Shown here piece after piece: positions 34,197-43,147 of a DNA stretch of 64,000 nt; the first letter of the stretch is position 1, and every line of letters starts with the position of its first letter. Source of the DNA: Leptolyngbya subtilissima AS-A7 (GTDB lineage: Bacteria; Cyanobacteriota; Cyanobacteriia; Phormidesmidales; Phormidesmidaceae); NCBI RefSeq assembly GCF_039962255.1, contig NZ_JAMPKY010000006.1, forward strand, positions 1 through 64,000, given 5' to 3'. The position numbers were made by a program, and so were the translations under genes. Below the pieces are notes generated by a model. The model searched no databases and was not told the DNA's origin. It worked only from the letters and a program-made list of their open reading frames with translations.

Positions 34197-34559
34197 ATGC
34201 TGACCTACGAACGCATCTACTCTGTGGTCCGCCAAATTCCTCGGGGTCAGGTGGCCACTTATGGCCAGGTGGCTGAGCTGGCAGGGCTCATTGGCAAACC
34301 CCGCCTGGTAGGCTACGCCCTTTACCGGGTTGATATGACCACCGACGACGTGCCCTGGCAACGGGTGATCAACGCCAAGGGAGAAGTCTCTGAGTCACCG
34401 CTGCGTCATGGCAGCGACTATCTTCAGCGCGCCATGCTAGAGGACGAAGGCATTGAGTTTGACCACCGAGGCCGTATTGATCTGGGCAAATATAAATGGC
34501 GCCCGCCCGATAGTGTTATCGAGCAGGCGCTGGCAGCATTTGGAGAGAACTTAGGCTAG
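34197..34559 (+). CDS. Alkyltransferase-like protein (ATL, MGMT family)
   Basis: The 120-residue product has the MGMT C-terminal domain fold, but the alkyl-accepting PCHR motif reads PWQR (DDVPWQRVINAKG near residue 48). It should therefore bind O6-alkylguanine in DNA without removing the alkyl group, flagging it for nucleotide excision repair as known for ATL proteins. The winged-helix DNA-binding part IPRGQVATYGQVAELAG and the arginine finger region are retained. Spacing of 4 bp to glgX suggests one transcript. It is convergent with rpsA, whose stop is 10 bp away. Confidence 0.9.
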   Translation: MLTYERIYSVVRQIPRGQVATYGQVAELAGLIGKPRLVGYALYRVDMTTDDVPWQRVINAKGEVSESPLRHGSDYLQRAMLEDEGIEFDHRGRIDLGKYKWRPPDSVIEQALAAFGENLG

Positions 34560-34568
34560 ACAAAGGGT

Positions 34569-35546
34569 CTAGTCAACGGCCACGGCCACTTCTTCCTCTT
34601 CATACAGCTCTTCAGGTTCGTCAATCACCTCACCGGCTTGCTCAGCAGCCTGACGACGCATGGCTTCGCGGTACTTAGCAGCCATTTCCTCGGCCTTGTC
34701 ATAGACCAGGTCAGGGTTCTTGACCATGTCACCCGGCTCGGGCTCTAGCTGCTTGGTCGAAAGGGAAATCCGACCTCGCTCAGCATCAAGGTCAATAATC
34801 ATGACCTTGATTTCGTCATTGACGTTGAGCACGCTGTGAGGCGTGTCAATGTGGTCGTGGGAAATTTCAGAGATGTGCAGCAGACCGCTAACGCCGCCGA
34901 TATCGATGAAGGCGCCGTAGGGTTTGAGGCCACGCACTGCGCCCAGCACCACTTCGCCCACTTGCAGACCGTTCATCTTGCGCTCAACCAGAGCACGACG
35001 ATGGCTGAGCACCAGACGGTTGCGCTCTTCGTCAACTTCTAGAAACTTGAGCGGCAGGTCTTCGCCCACCAGGTCTTCCTTCGGCTTGCGGGTGCTGATG
35101 TGAGAGCCAGGGATAAAGCCGCGCAAGCCCTCGATGCGCACCAGAGCGCCACCTCGGTTGGTAGCAAACACGCCGGAACGGACAGTGGCGTCTTCCTGCT
35201 GGAGTTGACGCACCCGTTCCCAAGCGCGCATGTACTCAATGCGACGAATGGAAAGAGTTAGCTGACCGTCCTCATTCTCGTCGGTGAGAATAAAGAACTC
35301 GCGAGTTTCATTGGAGCGCAGCACCTCTTCAGGATGATCAACCCGGTTGATAGACATCTCCTGAATAGGGAGATAAGCGGCGGTTTTAGCACCGATATCA
35401 ATCAGGGCGCCCCTGGGCTCAAGGCTAAACACGGTACCAGAAACCGTATCGCCTGGGTTGAAGTGATAGTCGTACTTATCTAAAAGTGCGGCAAAGTCTT
35501 CATGTGTAAACCCGATGTCAGCGTCCTTTACGTCCTGATTGAGCAT
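34569..35546 (-). CDS. rpsA: 30S ribosomal protein S1 (cyanobacterial short form)
   Basis: The 325-residue product has three S1 RNA-binding domains: about 30-100 (GDTVSGTVFSLEPRGALIDI), 115-185 (VRSGVFATNRGGALVRIEGL) and 198-268 (GEVVLGAVRGLKPYGAFIDI). An acidic tail ends EELYEEEEVAVAVD. This is shorter than E. coli S1 (six domains) and typical of cyanobacteria and chloroplasts. It is expected to help place mRNA on the 30S subunit. The ATG at 35546 is the family start. It is the last gene of a leftward series psbB, psbT, nrdR, rpsA, though a terminator lies after psbT. Confidence 0.95.
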   Translation of the reverse strand: MLNQDVKDADIGFTHEDFAALLDKYDYHFNPGDTVSGTVFSLEPRGALIDIGAKTAAYLPIQEMSINRVDHPEEVLRSNETREFFILTDENEDGQLTLSIRRIEYMRAWERVRQLQQEDATVRSGVFATNRGGALVRIEGLRGFIPGSHISTRKPKEDLVGEDLPLKFLEVDEERNRLVLSHRRALVERKMNGLQVGEVVLGAVRGLKPYGAFIDIGGVSGLLHISEISHDHIDTPHSVLNVNDEIKVMIIDLDAERGRISLSTKQLEPEPGDMVKNPDLVYDKAEEMAAKYREAMRRQAAEQAGEVIDEPEELYEEEEVAVAVD

Positions 35547-35768
35547 GCTAGTGTTGTCCTATTATTTCTCCGTAATACTGCGGTTTCCGTGTAGACGTAC
35601 AAAACAATCAACTCAGATATGTGACAGTCAGCCCCCACGCAACAGCGTGCCGACGTAGACAGCCCGATAAACCCACAGGATTAAAATTATAGCTGAATAG
35701 GCGGTGTTGTTGATCTACACCGACAGGATTGGTTTGGGTTTAGCGTCAACTTCACTGCAACTACTGGC

Positions 35769-36293
35769 TTACAGAGATTGGGCGGAAACCACGTAGGTTG
35801 AGGACTGGCCGTTTTCCGTACCATCCTCATGGCGATCGCCTCGATCACCTTGAAGCTGGCTCAGGGTTTCGGCAAAATCGCGAATGCCTTGAAACTGACG
35901 ATATACCGAGGCAAATCGCACAAAGGCTACTTCGTTCATGGCCTGGAGCTTAGCCAATACCATTTCGCCGATTTCAGCGCTGGTCACCTCTCGGGTGGCG
36001 CGCTGCTGAAGTTCAGCCTCAATGTCGTCGACGATCGCCTCCATTGCGAGAGACGACACTGGAGTTTTCTCGCAGGCCCGCACTATACCCCGCAGCACCT
36101 TGGAACGCTCGAACAGTTCTCGGTCGGCGCTACGCTTGATCACCGTAACGGGCACATACTCAATGCGCTCGTAGGTAGTGAATCGGCGCTCGCATCTCAG
36201 GCATTCCCGGCGCCTGCGAATGCTGCGCCCCGCCTCCGCCGATCGCGACTCTAAGACTCGATTGTTCAGATGCTGACAGAACGGGCAATGCAT
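35769..36293 (-). CDS. nrdR: Transcriptional repressor NrdR
   Basis: The 174-residue product is NrdR, which senses ATP/dATP through an ATP-cone and represses ribonucleotide reductase genes. The zinc ribbon is visible at the N-terminus ([17 protein letters not shown] and [15 protein letters not shown]), then the ATP-cone ([20 protein letters not shown]). The C-terminal tail after SQLQG is variable. The ATG at 36293 is the conserved start (MHCPFC); a GTG 6 bp upstream is not needed. No nrd gene lies in this window. It is separated from rpsA by 222 bp. Confidence 0.96.
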   Translation of the reverse strand: MHCPFCQHLNNRVLESRSAEAGRSIRRRRECLRCERRFTTYERIEYVPVTVIKRSADRELFERSKVLRGIVRACEKTPVSSLAMEAIVDDIEAELQQRATREVTSAEIGEMVLAKLQAMNEVAFVRFASVYRQFQGIRDFAETLSQLQGDRGDRHEDGTENGQSSTYVVSAQSL

Positions 36294-36349
36294 AGACACA
36301 CTCCCAATGGGAGAAAAAGAACCAGGTCAAAATGCCTTGAGGTCATTGC

Positions 36350-36400
36350 AACCTAGCAAAAATAAAGGCAAACCTTCCCATGGACGGAAAGGCTTGCCTC
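36350..36400 (-). terminator. Terminator of the psbB-psbT transcript
   Basis: On the minus strand GGCAAGCCTTTCC pairs with GGGAAGGTTTGCC (about 12 pairs with small mismatches), followed by TTTATTTTT. It ends the psbBT unit before nrdR. Confidence 0.75.
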
Positions 36401-36504
36401 TATATTAATTAAATTGTGAGAAAACAATCGAAATGAGTCGAAAGTCCTGCCAGATTTGCGTAAACCTCAAACCATCGTTGGTCTAAGTGACTAAGTCGTT
36501 GGGA

Positions 36505-36603
36505 TTAGTCCTTAGAAATGCGAGGGGGTTCGCGAAATGCGATCGCAAAGAAGAGGGTACCAATGATGCAGGCAAAAATGAAGATGTAAGCGACAGCTTC
36601 CAT
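36505..36603 (-). CDS. psbT: Photosystem II protein PsbT
   Basis: This 32-residue single-span membrane protein reads [20 protein letters not shown] in its first 20 residues and ends REPPRISKD. That matches PsbT, a small subunit at the PSII dimer interface near CP47 and D1, involved in dimer stability and recovery from photodamage. It lies 115 bp downstream of psbB on the same strand, the classic psbB-psbT order. It is too short for routine gene calling and is easily missed. Confidence 0.96.
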   Translation of the reverse strand: MEAVAYIFIFACIIGTLFFAIAFREPPRISKD

Positions 36604-36718
36604 GGTGAAAAAGGCTCCTATCTCAACCGGGTCATCTTTAGTTTACAAGGATTAGATATAACGTGCCCGACGGGTGACGTTCTAAAATCAACCGCCGGGC
36701 ACCTTAACTCACGGGAAA

Positions 36719-38251
36719 CTAAACAGTCTCTTCTTTGCGAGTGGAGGTATCTCCCACCTTGGCGAAGAAACCCCATTCCACCTGCTCGGGAGACAGGTCG
36801 GGGTCTACACCCGCAAACACATCGCGGAACAGAGTACGAGACCCGTGCCAGATGTGACCAAAGAAGAACAGCAGCGCAAACACCGCGTGACCGTAGGTAA
36901 ACCAGCCGCGAGTGCTGGTGCGGAATACTCCGTCAGAGCCGAGGGTTTCGCGATCGAACTCGAAGGGTTCACCTAGCTGCGCCTTGCGGGCGTAGCGCTT
37001 GACCAGAGCTGGCTCAGAGATCGTTTGACCACCTAGCTCACCACCATAGAAGGTAGCGGTGACACCAGTCTGCTCAAAGCTGTACTTGGATTCAGCCCGA
37101 CGGAAGGGAATGTCAGCGCGAACGACGCCGTCTTTGTCGACCAGCACCACAGGGAAGGTCTCAAAGAAGTTAGGCAAGCGGCGGACAAACAGCTCGCGGC
37201 CTTCCTTGTCTTTGAAGACGGGGTGACCCAGCCAACCCTCAGCGATACCATCGCCTTGGACCATGGGGCCAACCCGGAACAAACCACCCTTAGCAGGGCT
37301 GTTGCCGACGTAGTCGTAGAAGGCCAGTTTCTCAGGAATACTGGCGTAGGCTTCATCCAGGGATGACCCAGAGTTGACATCGGCCTGAACCCGGCGCTGA
37401 ATCTCTTGCTTAAAGTAGTCACCATCCCACTGGTAGCGGGTGGGGCCAAATAGCTCGATGGGGGTAGCGGCACTGCCGTACCACATGGTGCCTGCCACCA
37501 CAAAGGCCGCAAAGAACACCGCTGCAATACTGCTGGACAGTACCGTCTCAATGTTACCCATGCGCAGAGCCTTGTAGAGGCGCTGGGGTGGGCGCACCGT
37601 CAGGTGGAACAAGCCTGCAATAATGCCCACAATCCCCGCGGCGATGTGGTGAGCCACAATACCACCGGGGTTAAAGGGGTTAAAGCCTGCGGAGCCCCAT
37701 TCGGGAGCAACTCCTTGCACGTGGCCGGTGAGGCCGTAGGGGTCAGATACCCACATACCAGGTCCCCAGAGACCGGTCAGGTGGAAGGCCCCAAAGCCGA
37801 AGCAGAGAAGCCCGGACAGGAACAGGTGAATACCAAACATCTTGGGCAAATCCAGCGCCGGCTCTCCGGTGCGAGGATCGCGGAACAGATCTAGATCCCA
37901 ATAGACCCAGTGCCAGCAGGCTGCTAAAAATAGCAGACCTGACAGGACGATGTGAGCCGCAGCCACACCCTCGAAGGACCAAAAGCCAGGGTTAACGGCA
38001 GATGCGCCGGTTACACTCCAGCCGCCCCACGACTGGGTTACACCCAGACGAGACATGAAGGGTAGGACAAACATGCCCTGCCGCCACATGGGGTTGAGCA
38101 CAGGGTCACTGGGGTCAAAGGTGGACAGTTCAAAGAGAGCCATCGAGCCGGCCCAGCCAGCTACCAGGGCCGTATGCATTAGGTGTACAGCAATCAGTCG
38201 CCCGGGATCGTTAACGACGACCGTGTGTACCCGGTACCAGGGTAGTCCCAT
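36719..38251 (-). CDS. psbB: Photosystem II CP47 chlorophyll protein
   Basis: The 510-residue product is CP47, the core antenna that binds about 16 chlorophyll a molecules and passes excitation to the PSII reaction centre. It starts [20 protein letters not shown], has six membrane helices with chlorophyll-ligating His (for example [12 protein letters not shown] and [20 protein letters not shown]) and a large lumenal loop between helices five and six. The C-terminus ends [13 protein letters not shown] strong ribosome site GAGGAG precedes the ATG. psbT follows on the same strand. Confidence 0.99.
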   Translation of the reverse strand: MGLPWYRVHTVVVNDPGRLIAVHLMHTALVAGWAGSMALFELSTFDPSDPVLNPMWRQGMFVLPFMSRLGVTQSWGGWSVTGASAVNPGFWSFEGVAAAHIVLSGLLFLAACWHWVYWDLDLFRDPRTGEPALDLPKMFGIHLFLSGLLCFGFGAFHLTGLWGPGMWVSDPYGLTGHVQGVAPEWGSAGFNPFNPGGIVAHHIAAGIVGIIAGLFHLTVRPPQRLYKALRMGNIETVLSSSIAAVFFAAFVVAGTMWYGSAATPIELFGPTRYQWDGDYFKQEIQRRVQADVNSGSSLDEAYASIPEKLAFYDYVGNSPAKGGLFRVGPMVQGDGIAEGWLGHPVFKDKEGRELFVRRLPNFFETFPVVLVDKDGVVRADIPFRRAESKYSFEQTGVTATFYGGELGGQTISEPALVKRYARKAQLGEPFEFDRETLGSDGVFRTSTRGWFTYGHAVFALLFFFGHIWHGSRTLFRDVFAGVDPDLSPEQVEWGFFAKVGDTSTRKEETV

Positions 38252-38603
38252 TGACTACGCTCCTCCTCTAGGTAAAACAATGTTGTTTTGGGAATTGTCT
38301 TAAGCATGCCAGTACTGATTAGCCTATCAGAATCAGGCTCTCAGTAATGCCCCAATTGCCCCGTCATCCCGCCATTGCCTGAGGGGGCGATGTCATTGTT
38401 GGATGCGGAACCATTTGGTACAGATGAGATGTAACAATGAAATTACTTAACGAAGTGTAACCAGTCCCAAATTCCCTCGCAACCAGCTTGAGCCTCGGCC
38501 GGGGGCGATCGCCAGGGGTTGTGGCCTAAAAACACCTCGGCCCAGTGGCCAAAGGCTTGATTTGCCGCCGCTAACGACGCAGAACGCTAAGGAGATTCCC
38601 GCA
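38252..38603. other. Divergent intergenic region between psbB and the ferredoxin gene
   Basis: These 352 bp must contain the psbB promoter (leftward) and the ferredoxin promoter (rightward). A HIP1-like site lies near 38505. I could not assign -10/-35 boxes with confidence. Confidence 0.4.
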
Positions 38604-38942
38604 ATGGCTAATGTTAAGTTTGTTAACGAAGACACTGAGATTGTCGTTGCCGACGGGGCTAACCTGCGTTTTAAGGCATTAGAAAACCGGATTGACATCT
38701 ATACCTTTAGCGGCAAGCTGATGAACTGCGGCGGCTACGGCCAGTGCGGCACCTGCGTCGTCGACATAGTGGCGGGGGGCGAAAACCTGTCGCCCCGCAC
38801 CCAGGTAGAAGAGCGCAAACTGAAGAAGTGGCCTGAGAGCTGCCGACTGTCTTGCCAGACCACGGTACACGGGCCGGTTTCGGTGGTTACAAAGCCTAAC
38901 CGCAAGGCGCTGGCTCAGGCTAAGACTTCGAAGAGCGCCTAG
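38604..38942 (+). CDS. [2Fe-2S] ferredoxin, psbB-linked type
   Basis: The 112-residue product is a 2Fe-2S ferredoxin. The cluster cysteines are in [16 protein letters not shown] and the downstream SCRLSCQT, giving the spacing C-x5-C-x2-C-x32-C. That resembles the adrenodoxin-type pattern more than the plant-type photosynthetic ferredoxin (C-x4-C-x2-C). The tail is basic ([15 protein letters not shown]). AAGGAG precedes the ATG by 9 nt. A ferredoxin of this kind lies beside psbB and psbM in many cyanobacteria, which suggests a role linked to PSII, still unproven. Confidence 0.93.
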   Translation: MANVKFVNEDTEIVVADGANLRFKALENRIDIYTFSGKLMNCGGYGQCGTCVVDIVAGGENLSPRTQVEERKLKKWPESCRLSCQTTVHGPVSVVTKPNRKALAQAKTSKSA

Positions 38943-39145
38943 CCCTGATCGTTTAATATCGGCTTAGGGGCTTTGACGCAGCGCTGCATTCTCACCGAGT
39001 AGAGTGATATTCTGAAAGCGTCGGGTTTTTAGCGCAGCCAGTCTTTGGTGAGTCGAGCTAAAGCAGGTTTGACAAGGATAGAGACGGTTAGCGTTGAAAG
39101 CTTGATGCGACGTTGTTGGGTTGAGAGTAGTAGAGGCAAGCACTG

Positions 39146-39256
39146 ATGGAAGTCAATAAGCTTGGTTTTGTAGCCAGCATTCTCTTTGTTCTGGTACCGA
39201 CGGTTTTTCTGCTAATTCTGTACATTCAGACCTCTAGCAAACAAACGGGATCGTAA
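39146..39256 (+). CDS. psbM: Photosystem II protein PsbM
   Basis: This 36-residue single-span protein reads [20 protein letters not shown] in its first 20 residues, then [16 protein letters not shown], matching PsbM. It sits at the PSII dimer interface and contributes to dimer contacts. It follows the ferredoxin gene by 203 bp, a typical cyanobacterial arrangement, and is followed by its own terminator. It is too short for routine gene calling. Confidence 0.96.
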   Translation: MEVNKLGFVASILFVLVPTVFLLILYIQTSSKQTGS

Positions 39257-39345
39257 GATCGCGGCTGGGGGCTGCTGCGCCGGATGCCGTTGCGCCGGCT
39301 AGATGAGCAGCGGATCGGGCTATGGGAATTAGGTGTATTCTTAGG

Positions 39346-39370
39346 GCGCTGGGTTAACCGGCGCTTTTTT
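39346..39370 (+). terminator. Rho-independent terminator of psbM
   Basis: GCGCTGG, a 5-nt loop and CCGGCGC (one G-T wobble) are followed by six T. It lies 90 bp after the psbM stop. Confidence 0.8.
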
Positions 39371-39438
39371 GCGGTTTTATGGGTTGCGGTGCCTGCCCCA
39401 TGGGCTATGTGGCCGCCATGACGTACCGTGGGAAACCA

Positions 39439-40215
39439 ATGACCTACTGTTTGGGCATTTTGGTGAAAGAGGGGTTGGTGCTAGCCGCCGATTCTAGAAC
39501 CAATGCTGGGGTTGACTATATTTCGTCGTACCGCAAGCTGTTTGATTTCTCTAAACCGGGCGATCGCGTCCTTTTGCTGTGCACTTCGGGCAACCTATCG
39601 ATTACCCAGGCGGTGGTGCATCAGCTCGGTCAAGACATTAAGCACGATCGCGAGCCCAATCTGCACAGCCTGCACAGCCTCTACGATGTGGCCCGCTACC
39701 TGGGGGAGCAAATTCGCACCCTACAGGAGGCCGATCGCGCCTGGCTGGCCCAGGACAAAATTGACTTTAAGTGCAGTTTTTTGCTGGGCGGTCAGGTGCA
39801 GGGAGAGGTGCCCGAGCTGTTTTTGATCTATAGCCAGGGCAACTGCATCAAGGCCACCCCAGAGACACCGTTTTTGCAGATTGGCGAGACCAAGTACGGC
39901 AAGCCCATACTCGATCGCACTCTAGGGTTTGACATGCCCCTCGATGCGGTGGCCAAGTGTGCGCTGCTGTCGATTGATTCGACGATGCGATCGAACCTGT
40001 CGGTGGGGCCACCGATTCACATGACCATGTACCAGACCAACAGCTTTGAGATTCGCCATCAAGCCCAGTTTCAGGCGGGGGATCCTTACCTAGTTAAAAT
40101 GCGCAAACACTGGGAAGTAGCCCTGCGGGAAGCCTCAAACAGCATGCCGGATATTTCTTGGAACCAGGACGATACCCTTTCGCCCTTGGGGATTCCCGAT
40201 CTGGGCAATAGCTAA
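39439..40215 (+). CDS. Proteasome-related peptidase Anbu
   Basis: The 258-residue product is Anbu (ancestral beta subunit), an Ntn-hydrolase related to HslV and proteasome beta subunits. The start is set by chemistry: ATG at 39439 places Thr directly after Met (MTYCLGILVKEGLVLAADSR), so Thr becomes the N-terminal nucleophile once Met is removed. LAADSRTNAGVDYIS is the Anbu signature. The upstream in-frame ATG and GTG starts would block this residue. Anbu forms open ring or helical assemblies; its in vivo role is poorly known. Often it neighbours an ATP-grasp/transglutaminase operon, which is not present here. Confidence 0.93.
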   Translation: MTYCLGILVKEGLVLAADSRTNAGVDYISSYRKLFDFSKPGDRVLLLCTSGNLSITQAVVHQLGQDIKHDREPNLHSLHSLYDVARYLGEQIRTLQEADRAWLAQDKIDFKCSFLLGGQVQGEVPELFLIYSQGNCIKATPETPFLQIGETKYGKPILDRTLGFDMPLDAVAKCALLSIDSTMRSNLSVGPPIHMTMYQTNSFEIRHQAQFQAGDPYLVKMRKHWEVALREASNSMPDISWNQDDTLSPLGIPDLGNS

Positions 40216-40277
40216 ACATTTTGGCGAACGCTTAGGCAGTAACTGGGCTCACCGATGCGGGCTAAGAACTGGTGAGA

Positions 40278-41054
40278 TTAAGCATCAGCTAGTAGGGCAG
40301 CGGGGGTCGTTTGCCAAAAGCGCAGCCGCTCTGGCTCTAGGAAAGAAATTTGCACGGCGATCGCACCCATGTAGCCTGGCTCTGGGTGCCACTGATAGAG
40401 CTGCCCTGGATGGTCTAACCTCGGTGCCGTCACCACTTTCACCGAGGTCGGCACCGAGGTTAGATCTGGAATCTCTAAGCGCAACTCTAGGGCCTGCATG
40501 GAGTCGACTATGCCAATGCCGAGGGATTTTAGGCAGGCTTCTTTACCCGTCCAGTAGCGCAAAAAATGGTAGTCGGCCTGGGGATGCGGCACAGCCAGCA
40601 CGGTTTCAGCCTCAGCGGCGGTGAGGTAGCGACGACACAGACCCGCCAAAGATTTTACCGGGCGCAGGGCTTCAATATCCACACCGATCGCACTTACATC
40701 ATCGGCGGTGCTGATGGCTACGAGCAACCGCTGCCCGCTGTGGGACAGGTTGAATTGTGGCACCACGCAAAATTTACTGTCATAGGGGCTGAGGGCTGGC
40801 TTGCCCTTAGGTCCATAGACAAAGGTAAGCGCGGCGGGTGCTTGACCGGTGTAGCGACTCAGCAGGTGGCGTAGGCAGCCTCGGCTGGCTAAAAACTGAC
40901 CCTGGATTGTAGGCCGAAGGCGCTGTAGCTGAGCTTGTTCTGTCGACGATAAACAGGCTTTGAAGGCCTGCTGGGTGGTCGGCTCAAGGATCTCGGTAGA
41001 GAGCAGCCAGAGGTCAACAGCGGGTGAGGCACAGCCCTGGCAAAACTCAGACAT
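40278..41054 (-). CDS. 4'-phosphopantetheinyl transferase (Sfp/HetI type)
   Basis: The 258-residue product transfers phosphopantetheine from CoA to carrier proteins. The Sfp-type magnesium and CoA motifs are visible: IGVDIEALRPV near residue 123 and FLRYWTGKEACLKSLGIGI near 165. The N-terminal half contains PKGKPAL and FNLSHSG, the substrate-facing motifs. Cyanobacterial homologues serve fatty acid, and where present polyketide or heterocyst glycolipid, carrier proteins. The ATG at 41054 fits. It is divergent from the NADH dehydrogenase gene. Confidence 0.94.
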   Translation of the reverse strand: MSEFCQGCASPAVDLWLLSTEILEPTTQQAFKACLSSTEQAQLQRLRPTIQGQFLASRGCLRHLLSRYTGQAPAALTFVYGPKGKPALSPYDSKFCVVPQFNLSHSGQRLLVAISTADDVSAIGVDIEALRPVKSLAGLCRRYLTAAEAETVLAVPHPQADYHFLRYWTGKEACLKSLGIGIVDSMQALELRLEIPDLTSVPTSVKVVTAPRLDHPGQLYQWHPEPGYMGAIAVQISFLEPERLRFWQTTPAALLADA

Positions 41055-41151
41055 AGAGTTAGAGATAACGGGTTTAGAGCAGCATGGGCCAGCCTAGCGC
41101 TATTGTGCAGTAAGCTGGGCACCCTTGGCACAGCCCCCGCGTTCCTTTCCT

Positions 41152-42354
41152 ATGCCTTCGAAGCGTTCTCTCTCTGCTAACTCAGAACCTGCGACTGGCG
41201 CTGTGCGAGTCTGCATTTTGGGCGGCGGATTTGGGGGGTTGTACTGCGCCCTATCCCTGCACCAGCGATCGCGGCGATCGCCACGCCCCATCCACATTAC
41301 CCTGGTCGAGCCGCGCGATCGCTTCAACTTTACCCCGCTGCTCTACGAACTGCTCACCCAGGAACTTGCCCCCTGGGAGATTGCCCCCCCCTACCGAGAG
41401 TTGCTCCAGCACACTGCTGTTGACCTGCGCCAAGACTGGGCCGAGCACATCGACCTGGCCCAGCAACGCGTCACTTTGCGCCATGGCGAACCAATCGCCT
41501 ACGACTACCTGGTGGTCGCGCTAGGTAGCCGAATGCGGCCCCCCGCCACCCCCGGCAGCCAGGCTCACAGCCTGCCGTTTAACACCTTGCAGGATGCCGA
41601 ACAGCTGGAGCGGCGGTTAAACGATCTCGAACAGTCACCCCAGGTGCGGGTTGTGGTGGCCGGGGCCGGACCCAGCGGTGTAGAGTTGGCTTGCAAACTG
41701 AGCGATCGCCTCGGTAGCCGGGGCCACGTCACCGTGGTTGACCGCCGAGGCGAAATTTTACGCTCCTATCCCCAGCAGATCCAGCGGGCGGCGGCAAAGG
41801 CCATGGCAAAGCGAGGGATAGAGGTCTATCTCAATGCTGCGATCGAGGCGGTAGATGCCAGCGGGTTGACCTTTGGCTACGAGGGCCAAGCCCGCCACTG
41901 CCCAGCCAACATTACCCTGTGGACGGTGGGTACAGTGCCCCATGTTTGGTTGGGGGATGATCTCAAGCCGACCATTTTTGGCCAGTACCAGGTGCTGCCT
42001 ACCCTACAGCTGCTGGATCATAAACATGTTTTTGCATTGGGGGACATGGCCGCCATGCCTGCCCCCGGTCGTGACCGGGCTCCCACTACGGCCCAAGCGG
42101 CCTATCAGGCTGGCCCTGCGGTCGCCTCCAATCTGCTAGCGCTGATCGCCGATCGCCCCCTCAAACCGTTTATCTACAACCATCTGGGCGACATGCTTAC
42201 CCTGGGTCAGGGGGAGGCCGTGGTCTGTGGTTTTGGGCTGTGCATCACTGGGCGGCTGGGCGGCCTGTCGCGTCGCTGGGCCTACTGGTTGCGGTTGCCC
42301 ACCTCCGCCCACCGCTGGCGAGTGCTCAAGCACTGGCTGGGCTTCAAGCCTTAG
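41152..42354 (+). CDS. Type II NAD(P)H dehydrogenase (NDH-2)
   Basis: The 400-residue flavoprotein has two Rossmann dinucleotide motifs: VCILGGGFGGLYCALSL near the N-terminus (FAD) and VVVAGAGPSGVELACKL near residue 175 (NAD(P)H). It belongs to the single-subunit, non-proton-pumping NADH:quinone oxidoreductases (Ndb family in cyanobacteria). The conserved RFNFTPLLYELLTQELAPWE and FALGDMAAM are present. The C-terminal half is amphipathic, suited to membrane attachment. The ATG at 41152 is preferred; the TTG 27 bp upstream adds residues not typical of the family. Quinone partner and cofactor preference are not determined. Confidence 0.93.
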   Translation: MPSKRSLSANSEPATGAVRVCILGGGFGGLYCALSLHQRSRRSPRPIHITLVEPRDRFNFTPLLYELLTQELAPWEIAPPYRELLQHTAVDLRQDWAEHIDLAQQRVTLRHGEPIAYDYLVVALGSRMRPPATPGSQAHSLPFNTLQDAEQLERRLNDLEQSPQVRVVVAGAGPSGVELACKLSDRLGSRGHVTVVDRRGEILRSYPQQIQRAAAKAMAKRGIEVYLNAAIEAVDASGLTFGYEGQARHCPANITLWTVGTVPHVWLGDDLKPTIFGQYQVLPTLQLLDHKHVFALGDMAAMPAPGRDRAPTTAQAAYQAGPAVASNLLALIADRPLKPFIYNHLGDMLTLGQGEAVVCGFGLCITGRLGGLSRRWAYWLRLPTSAHRWRVLKHWLGFKP

Positions 42355-42361
42355 ACTCCGC

Positions 42362-42937
42362 TCAGGACAGTAAGGCACGTTCAATGCGGCGATCGGGTAT
42401 GAGCCACATCACCGCAACGAGGACGTACAGCCCCAGAGATAGCCATGAACTTAGGAAGGCGAGGGAAATGGCGATCGCGTAGATCACCACTGAAATTTTG
42501 CCCTTCCAGTCGCGCCCCACAGCAATCGCCAGAGCCGAGTCGCGGCCCTCATAGGCAATCAGCACTTGGGTGAGGATGTAGTAGGCGATCGCCGCAAAAA
42601 ACAGGACACCCCCATAAAACGCCACCGGCAGCGCCGCAGAGTGGTTTTCTCCCGTCCACCCAGTGACGAAGGGAATCAGCGACAGCCAAAACAGCAGGTG
42701 CAGGTTAGCCCACAGTACATTGCCATTCACCTGGCGCACCGCCTGTAGCAGGTGGTGGTGATTGTTCCAGTAAATGCCGATGTAGACAAAACTGAGCAAG
42801 TAGCTCAAAAACACCGGAATCAGCGGTTGCAGCGCCGTCAGCTCAGCCTCGTGGGGTATCTTCAGCTCTAGCACCATAATTGTGATGATGATAGCGAGCA
42901 CGCCGTCGCTAAAGGCTTCTATTCTGCCCTTGCCCAT
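42362..42937 (-). CDS. TMEM175 family potassium channel-like protein (DUF1211)
   Basis: The 191-residue membrane protein begins GRIEAFSDGVLAIIITIMVL, the RxxxFSDG signature of the TMEM175 family, whose bacterial members form tetrameric potassium-permeable channels with six membrane segments per subunit. All six appear present (IPVFLSYLLSFVYIGIYWNN, ANLHLLFWLSLIPFVTGW and others). It is convergent with the NDH-2 gene. The ATG at 42937 fits. Confidence 0.92.
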   Translation of the reverse strand: MGKGRIEAFSDGVLAIIITIMVLELKIPHEAELTALQPLIPVFLSYLLSFVYIGIYWNNHHHLLQAVRQVNGNVLWANLHLLFWLSLIPFVTGWTGENHSAALPVAFYGGVLFFAAIAYYILTQVLIAYEGRDSALAIAVGRDWKGKISVVIYAIAISLAFLSSWLSLGLYVLVAVMWLIPDRRIERALLS

Positions 42938-43147
42938 GGTGTCAACGCTCCATTGCGCCGATATGGCGATCGTTTACTACAGCAAACTGCTTAGACATGC
43001 TGAAGTTTACCCTGAGTAGACCAGCAGCGGGGTGTAGCCGTCGCAACAGGGGTAACTTGAACCTGAAAAGCCGGCGTTGCTATGCTTTGCGAAAAGCTGG
43101 ATTTTCCATCGTGTAGACTAAGCCATCAACTGTTTAGGCCCCCTGGT

